Positions 7,717-15,024 of a stretch of 40,742 nt of DNA are shown one piece after another; the stretch's first letter is position 1, and each line of letters opens with the position of its first letter. Origin of the DNA: Spirochaetae bacterium HGW-Spirochaetae-2 (GTDB taxonomy: Bacteria > Spirochaetota > Spirochaetia > Sphaerochaetales > Sphaerochaetaceae); NCBI GenBank assembly GCA_002839355.1, contig PGXW01000024.1, positions 1-40,742 of the forward strand, given 5' to 3'. The notes below the pieces were generated by a model. The model was not told the DNA's origin. It was given only the letters and a program-made list of their open reading frames with translations, and made no database searches. Position numbers and translations under genes: made by a program.

Positions 7717-8700
7717 TCAAACAATCGGTCTATAAACCTGTTCAATCACTTCTATCGATTTCAGTGCTTCTGCAATTGAACAGGAAATTGGCTTATCCGT
7801 AAGAATAGCTTGTAAAAATTCTGTGTCCTCATCCCTGAACATGTCATTTCTCTTTGTTGAGAATTCTTGTGTGATCCATTCTCCAGCTTCTTCCGCATAA
7901 TAGGCAAGTGAAGCTTTTTCCCAAGTCGAGAACTCAACGATTACAATACCTGTGGTACCAATTATCTCAAGAGAACGTCTTCTGGGTTTTTGGAAAAAAT
8001 CCAGATGGATATTTGAGACAAGTCTATCCTCAAATTTCAATAAAAGATCTACTGAATCGGGAGCTTCAATACCGATATCGCTATAGGATCCAAATACTCC
8101 ATATGTTTCTTCCACCGATTGATTGGCAAGCCATATTGCGAGATCCAAATCGTGAACCAACTCGAATGCACCGGAATATTTTGCATAATACATATTCAGG
8201 TAGTTCGGCTGAACTGTAGGGAAGTGCTCACCCATATGTGCACGTATATTGATAATTCGTCCGATTGCTCCCTCTTCAACAAATTTTTTCGCCCGTAATA
8301 TGACTTCATGATATCGGAAACAGAACCCTATCATGACTTTCAGATTCTTCTTTGCTGCTAAGTCTTCCAACTCATCTACTCCGATCGATGTATTCGACAG
8401 AGGCTTTTCTATGAATACATGTGCATTGTGAACCAGCGCTTCCGTTGCCATGGAGAGATGCATCGCTGTTGGTGTGAGAATGAAGACTGCGTCGGGAGCC
8501 CATTCGTCAAGAGATTGGCCATAGTTTGTATAAAGATTGACTTCAGGAAAGAGTTTTCTTATCTGTTCACGTTGAACGGATGAAGAATCGCATCCTGCAA
8601 TCTGAGTTACCCCGATTTCTGTCAAAACCTGCATATGGCGTCTACCGATTGATCCGCACCCCACGACGAGCACTTTCAATGAATCATACTTCACTTGCAT
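7717..8700 (-). CDS. Gfo/Idh/MocA-family NAD(P) oxidoreductase
   Basis: Oxidoreductase of 327 aa acting on sugars, inositols or sugar acids. The N-terminal Rossmann fold has GCGSIG (14-19), and the family hallmark EKP with its catalytic Lys is at 98-100. The C-terminal alpha/beta substrate domain contains the HDLDLAIWL stretch, which carries the usual His-Asp pair. The start overlaps the end of the upstream SDR gene by 10 bases, indicating translational coupling. It is the last gene of the second TRAP operon. With the SDR it may adjust a sugar acid before or after the lyase step. The exact substrate is unknown. Confidence 0.85.
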   Translation of the reverse strand: MQVKYDSLKVLVVGCGSIGRRHMQVLTEIGVTQIAGCDSSSVQREQIRKLFPEVNLYTNYGQSLDEWAPDAVFILTPTAMHLSMATEALVHNAHVFIEKPLSNTSIGVDELEDLAAKKNLKVMIGFCFRYHEVILRAKKFVEEGAIGRIINIRAHMGEHFPTVQPNYLNMYYAKYSGAFELVHDLDLAIWLANQSVEETYGVFGSYSDIGIEAPDSVDLLLKFEDRLVSNIHLDFFQKPRRRSLEIIGTTGIVIVEFSTWEKASLAYYAEEAGEWITQEFSTKRNDMFRDEDTEFLQAILTDKPISCSIAEALKSIEVIEQVYRPIV

Positions 8701-9497
8701 GTGGAGAATCCTCCATCGACAACCAGATTCTGTCCAGTCACATAGGAAGATGCCTCGGAGGCGAGGAAAAGGGCAGCTCCCAAAATTTCCTTATGCATCA
8801 CTCCCATGTGCCCAAGGGGAGTTAAAGTTGCATAGGCTTTTACGAAGTCCTGAGATAGTTCACCTTTGTCAAAACCACCAGGAGAGATCACATTTACCCG
8901 AACTCCGAATGGAGCCATATAGGCAGCGAGATCCTTGGCGAAACCCAACACACCACCTTTTGCTGCGGCATATTCAATAGGTTGTTCCATTTTGTAGGTA
9001 TCATGGTATATCTTTCGAGTTCTTCCTACCAAAGCTGCGATAGAGCCCATGTTGATAATAGAACCAGCACACTGTTCCACCATATACCGACCAACAGTTT
9101 GACTACAGAAGAGGGGACCTACAAGATTGCTCTCTATCATGTTCCTAATTAGCTGTGGATCCCGTTTCAGAAAATCACATTCTCCTTTCCCCGAACCACC
9201 ACCGGCGTTGTTGAACAGGATATCGATACGCCCAAACCGATCATGAACCGTATCCGACATACGCTGGCAACTCGAATATTCCGTTTGATCAAGTTGCACA
9301 CCCACCACTTCTGTTCCATAATGTGAGGAAATCTCATGTGCGACTGCTTCGGCTTTGTCGAGTGTTCTTGATGTGATTGCAACGATTGCACCAAATTCTG
9401 CAAGAGCGCATGCAATATCATAACCCAATCCGGTATTACCACCAGTTACAATGGCGACCTTTTGATGAAGTGAAAATAAATTCCTCAACTTTTCCAC
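8691..9497 (-). CDS. Short-chain dehydrogenase/reductase (SDR), classical type
   Basis: NAD(P)-dependent oxidoreductase of 268 aa. It has the cofactor motif TGGNTGLG (18-25), the structural NNAG (96-99), catalytic Ser162 and the Y-A-A-A-K active site (Tyr186, Lys190). The C-terminal VDGG motif is also present. Close relatives include gluconate 5-dehydrogenase-like and 3-ketoacyl reductase-like SDRs; the catabolic setting favours a sugar-acid keto reductase. The start is GTG with a GGGGGAGGAG ribosome site. It lies 59 bases after the TRAP large permease and overlaps the following oxidoreductase, so all belong to one operon. Confidence 0.86.
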   Translation of the reverse strand: MEKLRNLFSLHQKVAIVTGGNTGLGYDIACALAEFGAIVAITSRTLDKAEAVAHEISSHYGTEVVGVQLDQTEYSSCQRMSDTVHDRFGRIDILFNNAGGGSGKGECDFLKRDPQLIRNMIESNLVGPLFCSQTVGRYMVEQCAGSIINMGSIAALVGRTRKIYHDTYKMEQPIEYAAAKGGVLGFAKDLAAYMAPFGVRVNVISPGGFDKGELSQDFVKAYATLTPLGHMGVMHKEILGAALFLASEASSYVTGQNLVVDGGFSTCK

Positions 9498-9556
9498 GCA
9501 CTCCTCCCCCTATTCGACAATGTTGAACACTTTTCTGCTTCTGCAACTTCCTACAA

Positions 9557-10822
9557 TCAGTCCATGAGATTCGGTAGAAACATAACCAGGTCTGGAAATA
9601 TCATGAGGAGGAACAATACCGCGAACAATGGTATGAAGAACGGAATAATCGCCCGTGAAAGAGTCTTGAAGGGAATATTGCCAACCTTGGCTACCACAAA
9701 CAATGAGACACCCATGGGCGGTGTGAGAATACCAATCATCATATTCATTGTCACAACAACTCCAAAATGAACCGGATCGATGCCAAGTTGCATGGCAACA
9801 GGAACCAAGATCGGTACTACCAATAGAATGATCGCCATTGTTTCAACTACCGTTCCCAGTACGAGTAGCAAAGCATTGACAGCCAAGAGGAATACTATCG
9901 GGTGGGAAGTGTAGGTAAGGAAGAATTCGGCGATCTTCTGTGGAATCTGTTCCCTTGCCAAGACATATCCCATCATGGAAATAGCCGCAGTCAAGAATCC
10001 GATCACTGCCGCGTTGCTGAGGGTGTCCTTGAGAATCTTTCGAAGCATTCTGATATTGAACGACTCATAGACAAATATACCGAGTACCAACGCATACAAC
10101 GAAGTTACTGCCGCAGCTTCAGTAGGCGTGAAGATACCGGAAAAGATACCGGCAATGATAATTGCTGGAGTCAATAAAGCGGGAAGTGCGTTGATAAATG
10201 CTTTTCCACGTTCCTTATAGTTTGCTTTTGGGTATACCTTGTAGTCGCGTTTTTTTGAATAGAAATATACATACAGCATGAGAGCAGATGAAACTAGAAG
10301 AGCCGGGACCACACCACCCATAAATAGTTTCCCAACCGAAACACTTGCTATAGCCCCATAGATAACCAATGGAATACTTGGAGGCATAAGTGGTCCTACG
10401 ACACTCGAGGCAGCTGTAATTGCTCCACTGAAGCCATCATCATACCCCTCGTCCCGCATTGCTTGAATTTCAATCTGGCCGAGCCCTCCGGCATCTGCAT
10501 GTGCGGATCCCGACATACCTGAGAATAAGAGGCTAGCGAGAATATTAACATGCCCCAATCCACCAGGGATATGGCCTACCATTTTCTTTGCGAATTTAAA
10601 AATCCGATCGGTAATCCCTGTTGCATTCATCAAATTCCCACTGAAAATGAAAAACGGCACCGCGAGCAATGTGTATGAATCCACTCCGGCAACAATTCTC
10701 TGCGCGGCCAACATAATCCCGCCATTCTGAAGCATGTAAATCAAACTAACAATGATAATAGTGAACGTAATAGGCATACCTGTCAGCAACAATACTACCC
10801 AAGCAAGAAAGAATCCCAACAT
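9557..10822 (-). CDS. TRAP transporter large permease, DctM/SiaM-like
   Basis: Large membrane subunit of the second TRAP transporter, 421 aa and hydrophobic throughout. Recognisable DctM motifs include GLGQIEIQAMRDEGYD, the STRIDE-like SSVVGPLMPPSIP segment, FTPTEAAAVTSLYA and GILTPPMGVSLFV. The ATG at 10822 has GAGGG upstream and starts with the usual MLGFFLAW helix; the frame from 10870 runs through the dctQ end. The dctQ stop is one base away. With its binding protein it resembles sialic-acid TRAP systems, and the nanA-like gene divergent from this operon supports that, but other C9 or sugar acids are possible. Confidence 0.88.
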   Translation of the reverse strand: MLGFFLAWVVLLLTGMPITFTIIIVSLIYMLQNGGIMLAAQRIVAGVDSYTLLAVPFFIFSGNLMNATGITDRIFKFAKKMVGHIPGGLGHVNILASLLFSGMSGSAHADAGGLGQIEIQAMRDEGYDDGFSGAITAASSVVGPLMPPSIPLVIYGAIASVSVGKLFMGGVVPALLVSSALMLYVYFYSKKRDYKVYPKANYKERGKAFINALPALLTPAIIIAGIFSGIFTPTEAAAVTSLYALVLGIFVYESFNIRMLRKILKDTLSNAAVIGFLTAAISMMGYVLAREQIPQKIAEFFLTYTSHPIVFLLAVNALLLVLGTVVETMAIILLVVPILVPVAMQLGIDPVHFGVVVTMNMMIGILTPPMGVSLFVVAKVGNIPFKTLSRAIIPFFIPLFAVLFLLMIFPDLVMFLPNLMD

Positions 10823-10823
10823 A

Positions 10824-11342
10824 TCAGCTATCCCTCTCTTGCATTTCCGTACTGTCGTACAACACAACAATATCTTGCATAATATTGAAAGCTGTACGAA
10901 TGGACATCAATATGAAACTGATTGGAACAACGCCATACAACGCTCCATTCGTAAACGGCAAAGTGAGCGGCCTTTGCATTCTTGCGAATGGCATATTTTT
11001 AAATCCGTAGTACACCAGAATGACGCATGCGGCCAGCATGATTGTATCGACAAGCAAAATCACGATTCTTTGAATAAGAATTGGAGTCTTGACGATGAAC
11101 AAATCGATTCCAATGTGCTCCCTATGATAAATGCCCTGGCTGGCTCCAAAAAAAACTATGTAAACAAATAACCAACGGGAAAGTTCCTCAGTCCAAATTG
11201 GCGAATACGAGATAGTTGACGAAATGAATTTTATCCTGAAGAATATCTGCATCAATACTGTAAAAAAAAGTAGAATAAAGCATATTCCTTCGATAAATTC
11301 CTCTAGTCGCAATGTTTTCTCATACCATTTTCGGTAGACCAC
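10824..11342 (-). CDS. TRAP transporter small permease, DctQ family
   Basis: Small TRAP subunit of about 172 aa with four membrane segments and the W-T-E-E-L-S-R-W motif typical of DctQ. The GTG at 11342 was chosen because a clean GGAGG lies 5 bases before it. The upstream ATGs at 11363 and 11354 have no ribosome site, and the second one overlaps the GGAGG. One base separates it from the large permease gene. The 97-base gap to the binding-protein gene contains a strong hairpin (11390-11423). Confidence 0.83.
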   Translation of the reverse strand: MVYRKWYEKTLRLEEFIEGICFILLFFTVLMQIFFRIKFISSTISYSPIWTEELSRWLFVYIVFFGASQGIYHREHIGIDLFIVKTPILIQRIVILLVDTIMLAACVILVYYGFKNMPFARMQRPLTLPFTNGALYGVVPISFILMSIRTAFNIMQDIVVLYDSTEMQERDS

Positions 11343-11389
11343 AGAAACCTCCATATTCAACATAACTGTTTTAATCTTAAAAATGAAAT

Positions 11390-11423
11390 CGACTCCTCCC
11401 GAAATCTCTCCCGGGAAGAGTCG
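11390..11423 (-). promoter_or_regulatory. Intercistronic hairpin between dctP and dctQ (second TRAP operon)
   Basis: A 12-bp stem with a single C/T wobble pairs 11390-11401 with 11412-11423 around a 10-nt loop. On the transcript it is followed after a few bases by a short T-run (TTTTT). It may be a partial terminator, or a 3'-end stabiliser that lets the binding protein be made in excess over the permeases. It corresponds in position to the 1983-2015 hairpin of the first TRAP operon. Confidence 0.6.
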
Positions 11424-11439
11424 GATTCTATCAAATCTT

Positions 11440-12432
11440 CTACAATCGAGCCAATTGATCTACCAATCCCGGTACTCCAAGTTCCTTCTCAATCTTCACG
11501 TAATATGGAGCCATAGCCTTCCGCATCGGTCCCACATCCGGATACGTAATCGTCAAACCTTCGGATTTAAAGAATGCAATAATTTGATCGGTGCTTTCGG
11601 TGACCAATTTGATGCTTTCATCCTTCGCAGCCTTGCCGGCTGTTCTCAACCATCCTTGCTGTTCGGCGGTAAGACCTTCCCAACGTTTCTGCGAGAAGAT
11701 AATCGACTTGTCTTGGATGACGTGGTTGTCGATGGCGACAGCTGCCTGAGCTTCATAGAATTTCATTGATTCGATTGTCGGAAGAGGGTTCTCTTGAGCA
11801 TCAACACTGTTCGTCTTCAATGCCAAATACACTTCATTGAAAGCTATTGTTGTCGGACGACCACCCATTGCTTCTGCCCAATCTTTCAATCCGCGGGAAT
11901 TGGGCGTTCTGATACGGAGTCCCTTGTAGTCGTCGATCGAGTAGAGCGGTTTGTTCGAAGAGGTTTGCCGGGTACCGAATAACGTCTGATCTAGTATCAT
12001 CAAGTTGTAATCGCTAGCCAACTTTTCTTGTATTTTTTTCCCCCAATCACTTCCCAGTATCCGGGCTATATGATCAAGGTCTTTTACAACATATGCCATT
12101 TCCAGTATCGCTAGCTCTGGAACCATCGTGCTTATTCCTCCGATAGGTTCCATATAGGCGTCCAATTCATTCATGGCAATCTGTTGCAACATTGCTTTTG
12201 CATCTCCCAATTGTCCATTGGGGTAAATTGTCGCAGTAACCATTCCTCCCGAGACACTCCCAAGGGTTTCGGCGAATTTCTGTGCAACCTTGTATTCGAC
12301 GCTCATTGTATTTCCATCCACTCCGAACTTCAATACAACCGGTTTGTCAGCAGAAACTTGTTCTTGTTGCCCCGCTGCGAAAAGACTCGCAGAAACCAAT
12401 AGCAACAAAGCGATAACCAGTAATTTCTTCAT
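11440..12432 (-). CDS. TRAP substrate-binding protein, SiaP/DctP-like
   Basis: Extracytoplasmic binding protein of 330 aa. The signal peptide (residues 1-20) ends in FAAGQQE, a style common in spirochaetes, and has no lipobox Cys. The mature domain has IYPNGQLGD, the clamp segment GLRIRTPNS with the carboxylate-binding Arg, and NEVYLALKTNSVDAQENP. The C-terminal ITYPDVGPMRKAMAPYY resembles SiaP of Haemophilus over the same region. AAGGAGGA precedes the ATG. Together with the nanA-like gene across the divergent promoter region, sialic acid or a related keto sugar acid is the best guess. First gene of its operon. Confidence 0.85.
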   Translation of the reverse strand: MKKLLVIALLLLVSASLFAAGQQEQVSADKPVVLKFGVDGNTMSVEYKVAQKFAETLGSVSGGMVTATIYPNGQLGDAKAMLQQIAMNELDAYMEPIGGISTMVPELAILEMAYVVKDLDHIARILGSDWGKKIQEKLASDYNLMILDQTLFGTRQTSSNKPLYSIDDYKGLRIRTPNSRGLKDWAEAMGGRPTTIAFNEVYLALKTNSVDAQENPLPTIESMKFYEAQAAVAIDNHVIQDKSIIFSQKRWEGLTAEQQGWLRTAGKAAKDESIKLVTESTDQIIAFFKSEGLTITYPDVGPMRKAMAPYYVKIEKELGVPGLVDQLARL

Positions 12433-12504
12433 AAATCATTCCTCCTTGGATTGCAAGTTCCATATTCTTGCCAACCATAGTAATCTTCCCACCCTTTTTC
12501 TGAT

Positions 12505-12530
12505 ATGTCAACTGTTATTTCAGTTGATAT
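12505..12530. promoter_or_regulatory. Inverted repeat, candidate operator for the divergent TRAP and gntR-nanA operons
   Basis: TCAACTG (12508-12514) and CAGTTGA (12521-12527) form a perfect 7-bp inverted repeat with a 6-base spacer, extended by a wobble and two AT pairs. It lies between the two divergent transcription units and just upstream of the -35 of the rightward promoter. The GntR regulator encoded next to it is the natural candidate to bind it. Confidence 0.5.
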
Positions 12531-12535
12531 TTCAC

Positions 12536-12564
12536 TTGAATTTATGCAATGGTAGTTCTATACT
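12536..12564 (+). promoter_or_regulatory. Sigma-70-type promoter of the gntR-nanA operon
   Basis: TTGAAT (12536-12541) and TATACT (12559-12564) are separated by 17 bases. The start would fall near 12571, about 13 bases before the ATG of the regulator, with AAGGGAA as ribosome site in between. Confidence 0.55.
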
Positions 12565-12583
12565 GTTTGAAAGGGAATTGATA

Positions 12584-13243
12584 ATGGAAAAACAAATGGA
12601 TAATAGGACTGATCGCCCAATCTTGGGGGATTCATTGGTTCATGGGGTGTATCACACCGTTCTCGAACGATTGTTGGGCAATGCGATAGCACCGGGTACA
12701 ATTATTAACCGGAAAGCCCTTGCCGAGGAGTTGGGTGTAAGCATGGCGCCTGTGCATGAAGCTTTGGCCAGACTGACCATCGAAGGTTTTTTAGACACCT
12801 ACCCACGTAAGGGAACGATTGTAAAAGCAATTAATCGCGATGATTTGTATGGTAGCATCATACTTAGGGAAGCCATAGAATGTCAGGCGGCTCGAATGTA
12901 CCATGGAAAAACCCTTCAAGATAATAGAGAACACTTATATGATTGGGCTGCACGTGTCGATGCTCCAATTGAAGATTTGGTTGAGCATTGGAAAGTAGAT
13001 ATTGAATTTCATGCTGAATTGGTCAGGTTGTCGGGATGCAAGACACTTAGCCAAACTTTCAAGCAGGTTATGCGTGTAGGGACATTTTATCAAATCAATA
13101 CATTTTTAATGCAACATGATCGGCAAGAGCGGCTTAGCCATAGCCAGTTGATCGACGATCTTTGTACCGATGATCCGAGTCTTGCTGAAAGCGTCATTCG
13201 GGAACATCTGAAGAGCGGCAAACGGAATTTCTATAAAGGATAG
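12584..13243 (+). CDS. GntR-family regulator, FCD subfamily (likely controls nanA and the SiaPQM-like TRAP)
   Basis: Regulator of 219 aa with an N-terminal winged helix (about residues 15-80; INRKALAEELGVSMAPVHEALARL, wing PRKGTIV) and a C-terminal FCD domain. Its ligand positions are seen in DIEFHAELV and IREHLKSGKRN. The ATG at 12584 has AAGGGAA at suitable spacing and lies just behind a promoter. An in-frame extension to 12290 would run back across the divergent operon and is not credible. The nanA-like gene starts 8 bases after its stop, so the two are cotranscribed. Role by context: sensing the substrate or product of the lyase. It is functionally analogous to NanR but assigned only by position. 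Confidence 0.85.
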   Translation: MEKQMDNRTDRPILGDSLVHGVYHTVLERLLGNAIAPGTIINRKALAEELGVSMAPVHEALARLTIEGFLDTYPRKGTIVKAINRDDLYGSIILREAIECQAARMYHGKTLQDNREHLYDWAARVDAPIEDLVEHWKVDIEFHAELVRLSGCKTLSQTFKQVMRVGTFYQINTFLMQHDRQERLSHSQLIDDLCTDDPSLAESVIREHLKSGKRNFYKG

Positions 13244-13250
13244 GTAATAT

Positions 13251-14141
13251 ATGAAGCAATTGAAAGGTATTTTCCCAGCATTACTCACCCCGTTTGCTGA
13301 AAACCAAATTAACGAATCGGCATTGAGAAGTTTGGTAGAATGGAACATTGCCCAAGGAGTATCGGGATTTTATGTCTGTGGAAGTACAGGTGAAGCCTTC
13401 CTGCTTACCCACGACGAAAGAAAACAGGTGCTGGAAATTGTAGCTGATCAAGTCAATGGACGTATTCGGATAATCGCTCACATTGGAGCTATATCAACCG
13501 ATCTTTCCCTTGATTTGGGGCATCATGCATCATCGCTTCCCGGAGTTGATGCCGTATCCTCGATCCCTCCATTCTACTATCATTTTTCCCAAGAAGAAGT
13601 GATCAAATATTATCTGGATCTAGCGAATGAACTTGCTTTCCCAGTTATTCCGTATAATTTCCCAAGATTATCCGGTGTCACGTTGTCTCCCGATATCGTG
13701 AAAGAATTACGCATGAACAAACACATCATTGGAGTCAAATTCACATCGGATAACTTCTATGATCTTGAAAGGATGAAAAATAGCGATCCCGACCTGCTGG
13801 TCTATAATGGGTTTGACGAAATGTTCCTTGCCGGATTATCCATGAGGGCAGATGGAGCTATAGGTAGTACATTCAATTTTATGGCTGACAAGTATATCGC
13901 AATTCACGAAGCGTTCAAAACCGGAAACATTGGAGAAGCCCAGGCAATCCAATCGCAAGCGAACGATGTATTGCAAGCCTTACTGCAAACAAAGTGCTTC
14001 ATGGCTGCAGAAAAATATGTGATTGATCTTATCGGTATACCTTTCGGAGAGCCAAGGCGGCCATTCATTCCTCTGACAGCAGATGAGAAGACTATGTTGA
14101 AAACTAAAGTTCAACCTATGCTCAAACTCGTCTTGAAGTAG
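13251..14141 (+). CDS. nanA: N-acetylneuraminate lyase (NanA-like)
   Basis: Schiff-base aldolase of 296 aa, predicted to cleave N-acetylneuraminate to N-acetylmannosamine and pyruvate. Several stretches follow the NanA pattern closely: GIFPALLTPF, YVCGSTGEAF (GSTGE at 44-48), PFYYHFSQEE, PYNFPRLSGV, YNGFDEMFLAGL and DGAIGSTFNFM. Catalytic Tyr135 and Lys163 match Tyr137 and Lys165 of the E. coli enzyme. Translation probably starts at 13251 with a GGATAGG site overlapping the end of the regulator gene. No nanE, nanK, nagA or nagB was found in the window, so the rest of a sialic acid pathway would have to be elsewhere. A related keto-acid sugar remains possible. Confidence 0.82.
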   Translation: MKQLKGIFPALLTPFAENQINESALRSLVEWNIAQGVSGFYVCGSTGEAFLLTHDERKQVLEIVADQVNGRIRIIAHIGAISTDLSLDLGHHASSLPGVDAVSSIPPFYYHFSQEEVIKYYLDLANELAFPVIPYNFPRLSGVTLSPDIVKELRMNKHIIGVKFTSDNFYDLERMKNSDPDLLVYNGFDEMFLAGLSMRADGAIGSTFNFMADKYIAIHEAFKTGNIGEAQAIQSQANDVLQALLQTKCFMAAEKYVIDLIGIPFGEPRRPFIPLTADEKTMLKTKVQPMLKLVLK

Positions 14142-14331
14142 AATTATGTAGTAGTCGGGATAATTCACAGCAGGTGCTGAAATAATTGAGAGCCGATGCA
14201 TGACCCGCACACATATGGTTATACAGAGGCACTCTCCCAACAATCCCTGCAAAGATGAAATATTCTATTCCAAAAATATTCACGCTTGTTGAATTATTTC
14301 CAACAAACCTACAATTCTCGACAGGAAGGTA

Positions 14332-15024
14332 CTAGATATCACCCACACTATCATTATGGCTGTTTCCTATACGCACACCCATTCCCTGGAGTTTCCGATA
14401 CAGCGTCGACAAACTCATTCCTAAATCTTTTGCAATCTTTCGTTTACTTTCGGTTGAATATCCGTACTTGTCGAGATATTCGAGTAGCATATCACGTTTA
14501 AAAACATCCAGAGTCGATTTGAACGAGTCTTGCGAATCAAGGGACTCTCGTATCATATCATGCGACTCTTCCACGATATATTTAGGCAAATGTTCGTATT
14601 TGAGCACGTCACCATTACAGAAGTTAACAGCATACTCGATGACATTTTCCATTTCCCTGATATTTCCGGGCCATTCATACCGTTTGAACAAATCCAAGAC
14701 TGGATAATCAAAGAATATTTTCTGTTTATTCATTCGATATCTCAACGCCTTTAAGATATGCTCGGCCAAAATGATAACGTCATCTCCCCTTTCCTTCAAA
14801 TTGGGAAGATTGATCGGAATGACATTGAGCCTATAATACAGATCTTTCCTGAACAGATTTTTCTCTACCATAGACTTTAGGTTCTTGTTCGATGCTGCAA
14901 TTATCCGTACATCAAGAGCAATAACATCATTGCAATCATCACAATAGATCTGGGAACGAAATACCATTTTATATGCAAACCTTAAAATGCGTATTAAGAA
15001 CGTTACAAGGTACGTTCGAAGCAT
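14332..15024 (-). pseudogene. 5'-truncated sigma-54-dependent activator (AAA+ remnant plus Fis-type HTH)
   Basis: Only the C-terminal part of a sigma-54 enhancer-binding protein is present. Recognisable homology starts near 14919 with NDVIALDVRIIAASN (sensor I). It continues with LFRKDLYYRLNVIPI, LPNLKERGDDV and the WPGNIREMENVIEYAV sensor II segment, then a Fis-like helix-turn-helix near the C-terminus (KRKIAKDLGMSLSTLYRKL). The Walker A, GAFTGA and Walker B motifs and any sensory domain are missing, so the product could not hydrolyse ATP or remodel sigma-54 holoenzyme. The first 35 or so codons look like chance sequence. The frame begins one base after the stop of the kinase gene at 15025, exactly where base composition jumps. 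It converges with nanA; the 190 bases between them hold no gene. Confidence 0.8.

Noticed and set aside
12290-12583. N-terminal extension of the second GntR regulator
   Set aside because: It would cross the divergent promoter, operator-like repeat and signal-peptide region of the TRAP gene; the ATG at 12584 has a promoter and ribosome site.
14142-14331. Possible terminators in the convergent nanA/sigma-54 remnant gap (CAGCAGGTGCTG near 14168)
   Set aside because: The short palindrome has almost no loop and no T-run on either strand.
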